Assembly: GCA_013398055.1 (NCBI GenBank)
Contig: VZRS01000309.1
Location: 53,013-117,012 of the forward strand
Reading direction: 5' to 3'
DNA: 64,000 nucleotides
DNA from: Ifrita kowaldi
Lineage: Eukaryota > Chordata > Aves > Passeriformes > Cinclosomatidae
Under the pieces are notes generated by a model that saw nothing but the letters and a program-made list of their open reading frames with translations, did no database searches and was not told where the DNA came from. Made by a program: the position numbers and the translations under genes. Shown piece after piece: positions 12,061-26,469 of the stretch. How positions within the stretch are numbered: the stretch's first letter is position 1; every line of letters begins with the position of its first letter.

Positions 12061-15000
12061 ATCTTCTGCCTCTGACTGTTGTCAGGCTCACTTTGTTCCT
12101 GAGCAGGGCCTGTGATCCTCAAAAGACAGTGTTGAATTAAAGATTAAGCCAGTGTTTTACTTGATGGAAAGAGAGCAGTCCTCTGTGGAGGATGGTGACA
12201 ATGCGGCTCTTACCCAGCGCTGCATGTGGGGGTTTAGAGTTTCCCAAATCCAAATGACAGAGCAAAGCTGCACCGTGGTGCTGGGGGTGGTGAGAAGGGC
12301 AGGATCCCTGGCAGCTGTGAGCCATGTTAATGAAAGTGACACTGGTAATTAGCCGAAGGTGAGCGGGAGGCACTGAGTGGCTCCAGGAGATGCCATTGAC
12401 TGCTGTGTGTGAGAGAGCTCATCAACAACGAGCTGTAAAAGGGAAACAAGGACCTGCTGGGAAAAATGGAACGTTCAAGGAAACCAGCATGGGTTGACAA
12501 AGAGCCCAGGTCAGAGCCTTCCCCCAGATCAGGGATGTGGCAGGGCAACCCCCTTTGCTGGAAACAACTCACTTAAGCTGCCACAGCTCTGTGGGTGGAA
12601 ACTGATTTCAGGTTGAACGATTTATATCGCTTTAATCACACACTGGTTCTGATTGGTTAAGTCAAGTGAATACCAGCCTGATTAAAACCAACCCAAGAGA
12701 GCCTGTGCACATTAGTTCAGCTTTTCAGTGAAAACAGCTCAATTGGGGTTTTTTTGGTGTTGTTTTTAAATACAGACCAGACCTCACCATGATACCTGGC
12801 TATCTCTTCTTTGGACAGCTGACACACAGCACTTTTTCCTTAGCTTTCTCTGAGCACAGTATCCTAGCCAGTCATGTAAATCCTGAGACATTTGAGGGTA
12901 TTTAAGGCTCATGAGTGGGCACATTGCTGGGCAAGAGATCACCCTAGAATGTGGAGGATGCGGTTTGAGCATACAACCAAAAGCAGTGTCCATCAGTCAC
13001 CGTGATCGAGATGGCCACTGTCACACAGCAACACCTGGTTCTTGAAGCTCAGCCACTTGGTACCTGACAGTTTTTCCTAGCAAAGAGCAGGTGCAGACTT
13101 ATGAGGGCTGGAAACCCTTCAGAAGCCTAAAAGCGCTCTTACAGAAGAGCTGGGAAACCACAGGCAAGCACTGCTCATTGTGCCCGTGAACAGTAAAAAA
13201 AGGATAATGCAGTCAATCAAGCAAAGAATAAACCCCACATTTTTCAAAAGCCACAGGTGAGAAACTGATAATGTAAAATACCCACAAAGTACATTTTTAT
13301 GAACATGCTAGTGGAATTTCTGTTTGCTAAACAACTTTTTGAGACCAAAACAAAGAAAAATTAGTTTAATATGGCTGGTCTGTTCAGTTCTATTGCTCAC
13401 CAAACAAATGTTTTATTTCACTCATATGAATACAATTCAGGAGGCTGCAACTGCAGCTTTTTGAAAAGGATACCAGGCAGTCAAAGACCACATTTCATTT
13501 GCACAAAAGTTGGGTAAATGCTGCGTGATGACTATTCCACTACACTTCCCTGGGAAAGCAGCCAAGCTCATTATACAGCACGTCTGCTTTCAGTACAACT
13601 ATGTTTGTATATTCTTTTGAAACACTACTTCACCTTGGTTTGGAACAGAACTTTTAGTGGGGCCATTACTTAAACTCTCCACTTACTTATTGATTTGTGT
13701 CCCATTAGCACTCTCACACAATAACGCAGAACATCCCCACACTCCTGGCTTCTGCAAAAAGCTGGCTTCAGTACAGTGGCAGCAAACACAAGGAAACCTT
13801 GACTCCCTGCTGCTGCATGTGGTGTGAAAGTAAATATTTTACCACCTTTGTCAGCAGAAAGCTGTGTACAGAGACTCAGGAAGCACCTTGGGTGGATAGC
13901 ACCGCTCTGAGCTGACTTCAGTTACTATGGCACCAAGGGTAAAAATGCCACTGGCACCCGCACACATGTGCACACACACAGAGCAGAGATGGAACAGCAG
14001 TTCCTGTGCCCCTTTCCTGATCCATGTTTACAGGAGCTCCCTGCTCCATCAGTGCCTTGGGAGAAACCACTGGATGCATCCAGGATGGCACCCGCGAGCA
14101 CGGATTTTCCACATCTGCCTCTGGAGGGTTTCTGTTAATTTTTTATCTTTTTGGGAGGAAGGGCTTGGGCAAAGTAGCAAACTATCATTCATGTGGGAAG
14201 CTGCTAAAATGGGAAGGGGAAAATGAACCACCTGAACCCATTTTCCCAACCTTTTCTGTTTCCCTGAGAGAGGACTGAAACAGCAGCATTCGGCCCACTC
14301 ATTATCTACAAACCTGTGTACAGTTTTACAGATATAAAAGCATGCTACAGCCGTTGTAAATTCAAATGTGCCAAGAGAAGTGGCAAATTTAAACCTGACT
14401 AGGCAAAATTAATGTGCATAATAACTTCAAGTATCCGATGAAGTACAATTTTCACATAATCCCCTGCCTGTTCCCATGCAAGTGCTCCATAGTGTTCAGT
14501 GAAAAGGCAGCTGGTCTGTTTTCCCTTTGTAGCCTCCATAATATACCCCAAATGATTTGTTCCTCTTACAGACCAATTATTTAATACTGGCTTTTTGAGA
14601 GATGGTCATCATTAACATATATAAGTGCTCCACATTATCACTAGGAGGTAAGAGGCTTTTTATATGTATATGTGTTAATGATATATGTTAACAAGATTAT
14701 AAATATGTATGTATATGTATGTTTTATATAGGTATCTCATTATTACTTTATATATGAATGATGTTTATGTGTGACTGTGTTACCAGTATGTAGTTTTATA
14801 GGTATGGTTTACTGTAATACCATGTATAATTAAAATAACTTAATTATATAGATGTTTTCTAGGTGGGGACCTGATTTGGAGCATCCAGTTTGCCAAGTCT
14901 GGGATATCCTTATTGAGCATATTTAGCATTATAAAGCACATCTCAGTCTCAGCATGGATTTGGTTGATATAATTCATACTTTCCAGTGGTCAACAACTCC

Positions 15001-17975
15001 ACAGCCAAAGTAAAAAAGGTCCAGAGTTCATTATTTTTACCATAAATGCTATATTTAGCTGTACATAGGAATTCTTCAGACAGAAGAAAATTCCTATTCT
15101 CCAAAACAAGATGCGCTGGCCCTTCTCATTTTCCAGGCTTCTTTTCTAACACTGCGACAGCCTGTGATACCTTTGGAGGTATCTATGAATACTTTTTTGG
15201 GGTTTTTTTCCTTATTTGGATGATGCCCAGCAGAGTGGCTGGTATTGGGCGATGGGGAAGATGGTGCTTTCTGGGAGGAAGGCTACTGGGTCCCCCATGT
15301 CGAAGCTCTTCCTCACCAGAGATGAGAGCACAATATAATCTTAGAGAATGTTGGGAAGCAGTTGGACTTTCACCTCCCACAGTCACTATTAAATCCCTGT
15401 TAGTGCACTTGCTGCAGAATTAAGTCAGCAGAGTTCAGTCAGCCCATGGGGCTGGGAGCTTCCTGGGAGCATCGTGGTGAGATGTTCCCAGGGCACCGAC
15501 ACAGGCAATGGCTGTGACAGCAGACACAGCCCCTGCTCCAGCTACAACACTCCAGAACACCTGTGTTCTTCCCACCAATGTGCCTGACTGCAGCCTGGCA
15601 CTGAAGGCAGGTGGAAAACCTTCCTCTGCCCCGGGAATAAATGTTCCTTTTCCCTCTGAGGAGCATCCTTCTGCAGCAGCACCTCTGCCTTCCCTCCGGG
15701 GCTCCAGCTGCCAGGAGGTCCTGCCAAGGGTTTGCTTGCTCTTTTTTAGGAGGTAAACTGTGCTGCCTGAGTGACCAGGAGCAACCTGAAGTGCAGCCAG
15801 TACTGCCTGAGATTTCATAGTTACAGGTCTCTTGGGAAAAAAAAAAATCCACAACAAAACACAGATCAAACCACTCTATTTGTGCTGAAATCCAACAGAA
15901 GTCAAATCCTCCTTGGCAGCAGCAGCTCAAGGGGGCAGATGGCTGAAAGCAAGCCAGGTGTGCCTCCTCCTCCTCCACTGTGGTCTGTTTGCCACAGGTT
16001 TCAGGAAGTGTTTTGTGGGAGCTTTGCCCACTACAACCTTCAGACAGGCAAGATAAACAGCAAGTGAGGGGTGGAGCCTTTAGGGTAAGGACAGTGATGA
16101 AGAGGAGAAGACAGCTGGGGAGCAGTGAGGCTGCAGGGGAGGAAGACAATGAGGACACAGACACCTGTGGCCTGCACTTCCAAAACCAGCAAGTGCAAAG
16201 CTTTACACAGATGCCCAAAATGGAGTCACACTGTCTGCAAGGATACTGGGAGACCACCAGCTTGCAGCAGAGCAACATGGACACAGGCCAGCCAACCAAT
16301 GACTTCTCTCTCCAGCAAGATGACCAGCCAAAACCTGATGGGGAACAAATGTAGCGGTTTTCCTTCACTCCTAGGGAAATAATTCACAAGGAGTGGAACT
16401 TAATCCACAGTAACTCCTTCCAGGGAAACCAAACTGCTTTCAGGTGGTGCTGATGAGTCCTTTGGTGAATGTGAATGGGCTTTTAGATCTACTACTGGAA
16501 AGTCAAAGGCAGCATCCCCAAACCCCTATGAAGAATGAGGGTGCCAAGTAAGTTTAACAGCTTGTGCCTCTTTTAATGGAAATATCACATTTATGCACAT
16601 AAACACAGTAAAGTACAAAGGATTAGAAAACAGGCTTAATTTCCAGCCCCTAATTCTAACATACTGTACGTTAATCCCTGAGAGCACCTGTCAATTGTCG
16701 GTCTCTTGCAGGTGGTACTGAAAGTGCAAATTCAAGTGCTCAGCTGCAGCACAGGTTGCTTTTCAGATACCGAATCTGAGCGCTAAATCTTCAAAACCCT
16801 GGGTTGGCAGTAAACAAAAATTAACAGTTAAACCATTCAATCCAGTGTACCAATCAGAAATCTATCCTGATACCTTTGCCACAGACAGCCAAAAGATCCT
16901 GCTTTCCAAAGAAACAAGTTCAGCTTGTATTCTGGTCACTCCAAAGCCATTACAACTTTGGTGCCTATGAATTGCACAGCACTGATGCACTTGCGGGTTA
17001 AAATCCTCTGCATATTCCCTGGACTAGGCAGGTGTATTAGCAGGTGCATATTCCTCCAGCTCTGACCTAGGAGGCTACCTGGCAATGCAGTCTGGCCAGC
17101 ACAGAAGTACAAAGAACAGGCTGCGTGGAAAAATCCTCATTTCACACATCTGTCCTAACCTCTGTCAGACCCCAAAGATGGGAGCTGGCAGTGCTGATCT
17201 GGGCGCTAGTTTTCAATCAACTGAATTTATTCTCCCATGACATGCACAGTTTCATTACAAATTCAGTGAGACTGTGGCCAGCCTTCATGCTGTGGGACTA
17301 AAGGATGGAAAAGCTTTCCCTCTCTTTAACTGAGGGGAGAAGCTGGTGACAGCAGCAGCTGGGGTCTGCCTGGGCTCCAGTACAGCAACACCTTCAGGAG
17401 AACACACTGCAGCACATTTCAGTTCAAATGTGTGCAAAGCCTGAGCAAAACCTTACCCTGAGCATGTGCTCTATGCTGTTTGCCTTGGACCGCTACTTCT
17501 ACGAGTGTGATCCTTCTTCAGCAAGCAGCAGGTTTACAGCCCTTCCTAACCACAATTTGCCAGGGCTTGGCTTGCTGTTCAGGCTGACTGCTGGTACAAC
17601 CAGAGGAAGCTTTAATGTGGAGCACAGGAACCTGCAGCAACTCGTGGTAATTGCTACTTGGAGATGCACTTCCATGCTAGGGAAGGTTTTCTCCCAGTGT
17701 AGGGACAGAGGGGTGAGGTACTGCCCTCTTCGGGCAGCCAGAGGTGTAGTACCAAAGCTTACAGTGACATCTGGCCACATCAGTGGCTGAGCTGCCTGGT
17801 ACTGCCTCTCTGACTGGGTATTCACAGCATACAGCTGGACTTGACACCTCTGAAAGCTGCATAATATTCTTGTCCTGGCTATAATCTGAAAAGGCTCACA
17901 ATAACCCTGGTGAGTTTTTTAAAAAGAAACTTAAATATCAACCTAAAAAATATCCACTGTGCTTCACCCATCTCC
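12061..17975. other. 3' flank or distal 3' UTR of ANKRD33B, nothing else recognised
   Basis: No conserved coding exon is visible. The segment 14640-14860 is AT-rich with many TATG/TATA motifs. 15430-16370 is GC-richer and carries open frames on both strands, the longest being 309 codons on minus; I do not consider them genes. Some of this region may be transcribed as ANKRD33B 3' UTR if the poly(A) sites near 17.2-18.0 kb are bypassed. Confidence 0.45.
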
Positions 17976-17981
17976 TTTATT
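17976..17981 (-). promoter_or_regulatory. candidate ANKRD33B poly(A) signal
   Basis: This is an AATAAA hexamer on the minus strand (TTTATT on plus), about 860 bases past the ANKRD33B stop codon. A second AATAAA lies at 17231-17226, about 1.6 kb past the stop. Either could end the 3' UTR. The hexamer alone is weak evidence, and a longer 3' UTR is possible. RNA-seq 3' ends would decide. Confidence 0.3.
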
Positions 17982-18835
17982 TCACAGTTAAAAGCAATGA
18001 CCAAAAATTCCCTGAGACTAAAGAGGAGACAACAGACAATGAATAAAGGGAAATCTAGTGGGGGAGGCAAATCTTAGGTGATGGTGGCAATCAAAAATTA
18101 TCTCACCTTCTCTGTTTCTTCAAAGAAATCAGTCCCTGCACCTGATTTAGACTTGCAGAAGATGTGAATACCTCAACTGCAGAGATATTTCATATTAAGC
18201 CCTTTTTAGATTCAACAGAGCAAACAGTAGCATTAAAACTGCATCCATACAGACTGTATAGACCTGTAGAATTTAATACCTGTACTTAAAATCTGTTTAC
18301 TGGAATAGAAATAAAGTGCTTAGTATATCCAAAACAATTGTAGACCTGGATTTTCACTGCCAACCAACACTGTGATAAATTTTAAAGTTTTAATTATTAC
18401 TATAAACATTTGCAATATGTCTGCCTTAGGAAGGAGAGGGAGGAATGTCTAGTGTCAAAAACACAACTCCTTAATTTTGTCCATTACAAAATGAACAAAC
18501 ACAAAATACGATCCTTTCACACACGTTTTGCAAGCTGTTTCTCAGTCATTCACCAGGAGCTGGAAAAACGGGAATCCACGAGAGGACTGCACCACTTAGA
18601 ACTTCCTGTCAACAGCAGACAGGTAAACTTAGTAAGTCTTCCACCTCAAAATACCTTCCTGCTCCACCATCAGACATGCTGTGGCATAGCCCGTGCCGTA
18701 TTTCTGCTCCTTGAAGGCCATGACTCAGTATTCCAGCTCCATGAGCAGTGGGCATGCACGAAGGCATTCAGTCCGTTATCTTGCTAGGATAACAAGACTA
18801 GCAGCTCAAGAACCTTCTCAGCAACTGCCTTTAAA

Positions 18836-19686
18836 TCAGGTCCTGCTTTGGGCAGGAGACACCTGCCTCAGCTTTTGAGCCTCTGCTGCTCTATTCTTCT
18901 CCTGTTCCTCTGCCTTCCTCCGCTCCTCTTTTAGCTCCTTGTATCTCCATTTGGGAATCTGCAAGTAGGGGTCATCCTTTGCACTGCTCCTCCTTCTGGC
19001 CTTTTCTGGCTGGAAGGTGGGTGGGGGAGCCTTGCTGACACGGACTTTGGGGACGACAAATCCCGGCCGGACGCTGCTCCGTCGCAGCAGATGCAGCGGC
19101 AGGAGGCTTGCTTTCCTCGTGGCCACTGCGTTCACTTGGGACATTGCAATGCTGATGGGCTGCAGGCTGGCTCGGCGCTCCTTCTTCTTGGGGATCACTG
19201 TGACTTTGGAGTTCTGAAAGAGCTTCTCGTAGCTGCTAATGTGATCTTTGTCGTGAGATCGGATCTCCTCTGCCCTCTGCTTCCTGAGGATTTCCTGCAC
19301 TGCCAGTCTGCGTTTCCCCACACAAGGTGGGCTGCCTGGGCACACAGTCCGGCACGCCAGAGCAATGAAGGGACTTCCCAAGCTTGTTGTCACCTTCACC
19401 ATGTGGTCAAGGACCCCGTCCTCTTCTGGGCCATAGAAAGACCGGAATGAGACAGCTGCCCTTACGCACTCAGAAATCTTCTGCAAACAGCTTTTTGGCT
19501 CTGCAGCCTTGGCAAGAAGTTCCTTCATTTTTGGCCATTCTGGTTTATATTGATCAGAAAACTGTTCTGGGCATGGCCTGTCCATCAGCTTCTGCATGAC
19601 CAAGGCAGACTCTGATCTTCCTGTGAAACAAGCCCATTCCCATGAAGTCAGCCCACGACTTGGGTCAGTTGCATGAACATTTGCCC
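18836..19686 (-). CDS. ANKRD33B: ANKRD33B terminal coding exon
   Basis: The last coding exon begins after a T-rich acceptor ending TTTGAG|GGG. It completes the split glycine (AGANVHATDPSRG) and runs 282 full codons to TGA at 18838-18836. The first ~35 residues finish the ankyrin domain (GLTSWEWACFTGRSESA). Next comes a conserved block RPCPEQF, a second block GVLDHMVKVTTSLGSP, then VCPGSPPCVGKRRLAVQEIL. Further on are a basic serine-rich segment with RKASLLPLHLLRRSSVRPG, VPKVRVSKAPPPTFQPE, and a charged C-terminal helix beginning at QIPKWRYKELKEE, rich in Lys/Glu and likely coiled coil. All of these blocks appear in the same order in human ANKRD33B. The middle (after AVQEIL) is diverged and shorter in conserved content. 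The three exons together give 373 residues; the human protein is about 494, so roughly 120 N-terminal residues lie in an exon outside the window. Confidence 0.95.
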
Positions 19687-22600
19687 CTCAAAAAAAAAGA
19701 AAAACCATTAGTGCTAATTAATTAAACCACCCACACTCCTGTTGCTGTGATCAGAGCTGAGTCAGGCAGACCCCTGCAAGAAAATATAACATAAATACAC
19801 AATCATATTTGTGTCAAAATAAACATGCAATTAAGGACAGATCAGGTTCCTGACTTTCTGAAGTCCTTATTTATTTAAAACAAGGTAAAAGACATTAATA
19901 CTTATATATGAAATTCTCTTAAAATTACAAATAATGAAATAATTAATTTCACCTGCATTTCATCTTGACTGCCATTTTAATATCCATTCACTGGAGCTCA
20001 CAGGGAAAGAGTTACAGATACGGAAAGAAACAATTCTCTACAGAGAAATCCATCCCCATATAGAATAGTGGACTTTGTACCAGTCACTGCCACTTGGAAG
20101 AAGATCTTAGGTTAATGATTGCAAGTTCCATGAAAATATCCACTCACTGCTCACTAGGGATAAGAACAGCAAATAAAATATAATGAATTTCTAAAAAAGC
20201 ATTAAAAATGGAAAAAAATAGAAAGTAAAAAAAGGGGAAATAGACAAAACAACAAATGTGCAATTCATGCTCTTTTACGTCTGATAGGACCCCAGAGAAT
20301 TAGGAAATGTTGAGAGGATGGTAACAAGGGTGATCAAATATAAGGAAAGTTTCCATAAATGTCAGAGAGTGGATAATGGGTGAGATGGACGTTCAGTCTG
20401 AGCCCAGAGCAGCTGTTCTCATCTACCTGAGATTACCAGCCCTAAGGAAATTAAGTAATTGTAAGCCAAAACACTCTGCTATTGCCAAGTGGGCCAGCCA
20501 TAAGAGGCAGCTGGGATACAGGCTACACAGCAGAGGCTTAGACATTTGAAGTGTTATGTCCTGGAAGGAAATTATTTCTAGTGGCTTATCCTCCTCCCAT
20601 TCCCAATTTATGATCTTTATCTCTCCAATTCTGATGTCTGTCCCCATCACCAGTCTGCTTTTTTTTCATATATTTCTGCATCCTTTTCCATCTTTGCATT
20701 CCTTTTGATCTCTCCATCCTATAAGACCTGCTGGCTTTCGCCTTTGTTCTTCACTCTTTTGTTTTCAAGTGGAGTTACACTCCTCCTCCAGGGCACTTGG
20801 ATGCTTGAAGAGAGGATACAAGAGTAACAGGAGAAGCAGGCATCCTAATCTGCTCTATGGTTTCCTTCACAACTTCTTTAGTACTGTATCCACATTCCTT
20901 GGCAAACAGAAAATTGCAGGGAAGTCCTCCCATGATATTAAGGTGGGACTGTGGGCATTTGTCAATGAGGGTGGCATGTGCCCATCCCTGCTCACAGAGA
21001 AGACCTCTGTGGAGGACAGAGGAAGCTCAATTCAGAGTGCACCTGGGGAAGAATTGCTGCAGAACAACGAGCAGCAGTAAGTGCTTTTGGAAGCTGAAGT
21101 TAGCAGGACACTGTTGCAAATACCCAATAGATTACAGCTGGTGAGTGCTAAAGGATACAAAAGACTTGTCCAAAGACTGGCTTGATGGCACCAATTAAAA
21201 AGAATCTCAGAGATGTGTCAAGGACTTGGCAATTGGCACCACATCCTGTGCTTCACATCCAAGTGATCCTGGGCACACCACCTGGGCACACACATCTTGA
21301 TGTTTTACAGTACATGGGTATGAAGGCGAATGAATGAAATCAATAGCAGAATGAGTGAACACTCTCTGGTGTCAGGCAGACAAGTTCTTAAGCTGAAAAT
21401 CCTTTGTTTTATATTCTGCCTTTGAACTTCGACTGATCTCAGAGGGAGCTTTGCACGCTCCAGTCTGCAGACTGTTCAGCAGGTCTGCACCACGTTCCCT
21501 GCGACAGGCACGGGCACTTTGCCCAGCTGCCTTCAACATACTGAGCTCTGCAACATTCAGTCATGGTTTACTCATATCTCTGGCCCTGCAGACAATTTCT
21601 GGGTTTCTTGAAAGAGTTTAAAGCTGGGATACAAAAACCATTTGATTTATTGAAGGGCTTCTTTACCAGATGAAGGACCATTTTCAAACAGCAAACACAA
21701 AACTGACCTACACAATTTTTGTCACAAAAGTGACAGTCTGTCCCATTGCTTTGCAAGGAGGAGATGTCCAGAGACCTGAGGAAAAGGCCAGAGAATACCA
21801 TGATAATTTTTTTTCAGGGTGGATTACCTCGGAGACAGCATTTCAAACTAGAATAAGAAGGATTTGAAATAAGGAAAGGCAGCCACAAGCCAGTTTGTAA
21901 TGGGTTCAGTATAACCTTTCCCACTAAGGATGTTTTCTCATTACAGGAAAATAAAGGGAAAAAGACAGTACGGGGAAAGTGATAAAAACCTCAATTTTAA
22001 CTCTATTAAGTTAATTCCTAAGTCTCTGAGAAAATCCCTAAAGAGAAGATGCTGGAGACACAGATCAAGAAAGGATGTGGAAGGAGACACCCTAAGCAAA
22101 GTTGCTGATCACAGTTTAAGTGTAATTTAAGTGAAATTTGCAGAAAGGACCACTCAGAGAGAGCAGCAGGGCACTGCAGGGAGTCAAGCATGGGGCCCAG
22201 ATTGGAAGGCAGAAAGGAGCCAAAGAGGAGGAAGAGTCAATCAAATCAAAGAGCTCACCAACTGTGGATTTGCAGAAAGGATTTCAAGGTCTTAGAGGCA
22301 GAAGGGTTTGATGAAGTTCATGACCAGAAATTACAGATAAATCAGTGAGGGGAGGGAATAAGATGTACAAACACATGGCCTCCTGCTTCACTAACTTGTT
22401 TTCGGACCTCCCTACCCAAGCTTCCTACCCTTCAATCTGTCCCATCTAGGTTAGCCTCTTTCCCTGATCCTTTCTTAACACTTGCCTGGGTCTGAACTCC
22501 TTCCCACAAGAGCTGACTGTGACTGTGGCAAACTATGTGGAAGTTGTTTCCTTGGTGTACATGTAACAGGCAAGGAATTAATACAGGATGAACTGCAGCT

Positions 22601-25600
22601 AAAGGAATTGTCTTCAAACACAAAATTTAATTCCCAGCTTGTAAACAGGCAAGAGGTATAGACTGCTGCTTACCACTATCTTCAAGAAAATGTCGTTCCA
22701 GTTCTGATAAGGTGCAGCTGTGAGACCTTGGAGTAGAGTAGTTCAAAAAGAACAGTGTGAGAAAGTGCACGCTGGGGGCTCCCCACCTTTGCTGGGGGGC
22801 TGCGCTCAGCTCTGGTCCTTGTCTGGGCTGTGCCTGTGCCTGGCCATGTGCCCTCCTGCTTTGGACCCTGACCCACAGAGTTAATTTCATGTTTGATCTC
22901 AGATTTACCTTGTCTCTATGGGCTTGCCCTTATTATCATGGACTTGTCTGGCAATCCCCGCAGTGCTGGCTGACCCAGGTTATTCTCACCAGCCCTGCCA
23001 TGTTCCTTAAAGGACCGCCTTTGTTGATGAGACTGCTGCTGAGGCCTTCCTGTCACCCTTGGCTCACCTCCCCTTGAGGAGAAGCCCACTCCTTCTGCCA
23101 GATGAGTCTCCAGGTGTTTTGGAAACTTTATCTCAGAAAACAATACTACAGAGCATTGAAATCCCAACCTCTCAACAGAAATCGATGCCGACTTTGTACC
23201 TTGTATCACAAAATCTCTTCTAAGGCATGATTTACCATAGTTTTATTGATTTTCTGGACAAATCAGGAGATATTCCTGAACAAACTTGTCATTCAGCAGA
23301 ATGCCTTATGTGGAGCAGACATGAGTAGTCACATCCCTTTTTTTAAATGTGATAGCGGTCTTACTAAACTAATTGTCATTTCAGTGTAAGTATAGCGTAC
23401 AAGTTTTCTTTCAGGAATGCTGCATTTGCCACTTGCTTTGCTTTTCCTAAAAGTTTCCCTGAAGATCATTTTCAGCACAGTTAGTTTGAATACACATGCT
23501 CCTTTAGGATATAAATATCCTATTTTATTAAGACTTCATGTCCTTTTGAGATGCAGAACTGGCATCTTGACTTTAAAGACAGGGGCTGAGGAGGCTCAGG
23601 CTCTGTTACCAGCCCGTGTTATGGGTGGTGTTTAAAGCCCAGTCTCCAGATCCAGGGCCACTCCAACAACAATACTAAAGCAGCACCGAGTTTACACTGG
23701 AGATTACAGCAGGGCTTGACATGTGAATAACAACCAGCATTTCTGGCTGGCTCTCCCGATGAGCGCTGGCAGCGGTGCGGTGCTGGCAGCGCAGCAGCCT
23801 GTGACAAACTGCCAAGGGGAGACCGGGCCCCCCCCTTCACCCGCTGTGCACTCACGAATGGCAAATTCACATGTTCCAGACTCCCTCTGAAAGAGCAACA
23901 TTGTGGCCAAGTGTCTCAGAGTGCCTTAATCTTGTAGTGATTGACCTTGGCCCCCCTCCAGGAACTCAAATTTCAGAAAGAGCAGTCATTTCGGCAATCC
24001 AACTCCGACCATCTGTCACACATTGCTGTTACCTCTTTCCCCATCTGACTGTGCTAAATCCATGCTAAGGCAGCCAGGAAGGTGAGTTATTTTGCTTTAC
24101 TGACCTCCTGCATTGCCATGAGTAACTGGCCATCAGTACAGGTCTTACCCAAGCCACTGAACAGATACTGGGTTTGAAAACCTCCTGGCTGTAACTCTTC
24201 TAAACGCACGTAACTGCTTTGTAGCTGTGCAAGCAGACCCACAGCTGACTATGGGTGTTTCCCCTCTATGTTGCCATACATTTTTATATTTTGAGATAGA
24301 ATTTTGCTGGTTTATTTGTCAAATTGATTTTCTCACTGAATGTTTTAATAACAACTTCTTTTACGTTCTTCAGCACACTAGCACTTCATTGTCAGCAGCC
24401 ATTCAGTGTCCCGTAAGTCTCAAACTACTTCTAAATCCATTCTGAATGAACATTTCCCTCCTTCCCTCCCTCCATGTCACCAGATTGTGCAGTGCTAAAA
24501 AATACTCAGCTAGTAAAATGGGTGCAGACAATTTACCACCCTTCATTTGTGGCCCCTATTTTCAGCTGAAAATGTGAGGAACTGCAAGTACTCACTGAAA
24601 CCGCAATTTAGAAAATCAAAAGTATATACTCTGCAGATCTTTAGTCAGTGGGTGGTCTTTGGTATCCTCACCATCTCTGACGCAAAAACAGACTGATAAA
24701 ACTTTCTGTAGGCGAACTCAAGATGGGGTTAAGAAAGCCATTTTCTGGCTGGCCAAAGGTTTGTTCTCCCCAATATTCTGTTTTCTTACGAATCATGGAA
24801 ACAAGAAGTGGCTGATCAGATGCTAGAGGCAGCAACCACAGCAGTGAACTTTGATATTGATACTCTTTGTGTTAGAATCAGAATAACAAGTACTGGGTTA
24901 TTTACATAGCTGAAAGGTTGTGAAACAGCTTCTAGTGACCCAAACAGAAAGAACAAGCTTCCCTCAGATCTCTAGTGATAATAATAGGTCATGACACCGT
25001 AAGACCAATTTGACAAGTCAGAAAATCATAGGATTGAAGCTTCATTTTAAGTGATGATTTATAACACACACTGGAAAATTCTGAACTAGCATCTGCATGA
25101 AGTACGTGTGAGCCCAGAAAGTGCATTGCTTCTAGCAGTGTTCGAGCTCTGACAGCAGTTTCATAATTTTTTGTCATAAAAATTTAACTCAAAAATGAAT
25201 GATCCAATTCCTAAGCCTTTGTTCCAGTGTAAGAAGCTACAGAACCTAGCAGAAAATAACACACCAGTTTACCACATCATATTTTCTGTGTCATATCAAT
25301 GTCTAGAAACTGGATATTATGAAAGGAAGGATAGTAATATCTCTATGCTTGATAAAAGCCTGCGACTTAAAATATTCTGATTATGAGGGGTTAGACTCTT
25401 GTGACAGCAAAATCACTGAAATGAACTCCTTATTCAAGATCTCCCTCAATGAAATGGACCTGTAGGACTCTTGATCTAGACACTAACAATATTCACATTC
25501 CATTTGTTATTATTTCCATGATATTTAATTTGTGTCATATACTTGCAACTGAAAAACAAGAATATATACTAATATAAGCTAGTTATTTAATTATTATCTA

Positions 25601-26469
25601 ACAGTTTATATACCAGTTGCTTCATACAAAAAACCCCGTACAATATTGTGGCTGAAAGATGCTGTATGTTAGGACTGATCTTGTAGAGGCTGCTGCCCCT
25701 CAAGGGGTCTTCTGAGTCTCCTCTCCAGGACCCCTTCACCTTGCAATGCAACACAGCTGGAAATTCAACTGCAGACAAGAGCCAAGAGCAAGAAACATAA
25801 TTCCTGTTCTCAGATGTGAAGATAGAGAGGTGGACAGAGAGAGACCTGCTCACTCCCTGTGGCTCGGCTCCCTCCTTGCAGCAGAGACAGACCTGCTGGT
25901 GCCCTGTTGCCCATAAACTAGGAGACCAAACTCAGAGCTGTAGAGGCATTTAAAAAAACCCTAACTCACCAAATTTCCCACCAATGTTCCCTGTGGGATA
26001 TGGCCCCTACACCCAACTCCCGTGACAGGAGCCTGAGCCCCCAAAGCTTTCCAGTCCCTGCCACAGTTTGAGGCAGAAGTGGAGGTCTGGCTCTGGTCCC
26101 ACCCTTGCACTGTCCCACACAGAGCTGGCAGCAAGAGCCCTGCGAGCCTTTCCCAGCTGTGTCATGGATTTCATTAACTCCTGTTCTACAAATTTTGTTG
26201 ATTCTGCTCCCCAAACTCTCCTGGGGACAATCAATCTCACCCTGAGAGCTCTAGGAAAGCTCCCGGGTGAGTTTGTACAGGCAAACTGAGTGCTCCCGCA
26301 GCACGTATCTTCACTGCCTTGACTACGGCTTGTTTAAAAGCTGCACCCATTTCCAGGGAAGGCTGTACCACAGTTCTCAGAGGAAGCACCCCACGAGCCA
26401 GTTTTCTTCTTGGTAGTTGTTAGTATTTAGTTAGATGATGATAAAGAAGAAGCAAAGCACTTTGCATAC
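19687..26469 (-). other. ANKRD33B: ANKRD33B intron between third and terminal coding exons
   Basis: This 6.78-kb intron runs from GTATGC at 26469 to TTTGAG at 19687. I recognise no mobile element in it. There is a GC-richer patch at about 22750-23100 and another at 23740-23850, the latter with several CpG and a run of C. Neither matches a family I know. Open frames here are short and show no protein similarity I recognise. Confidence 0.85.

Noticed and set aside
15439..16368. 309-codon open frame on minus, the longest in the window
   Set aside because: It is cysteine-, serine- and leucine-rich with no domain I recognise, lies in GC-rich flank or UTR sequence, and overlaps long frames on the other strand. 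There is no conserved motif and no spliced context.
1..18000. 3' exons of DAP, the expected neighbour from mammalian synteny
   Set aside because: I looked for the conserved DAP C-terminus on the plus strand and found no matching frame. DAP probably lies beyond the window.
20280..20400. Possible old CR1/L2 fragment (GGTGATCAAATATAAGG region)
   Set aside because: Similarity to LINE RT-end sequence is too weak to call by eye.
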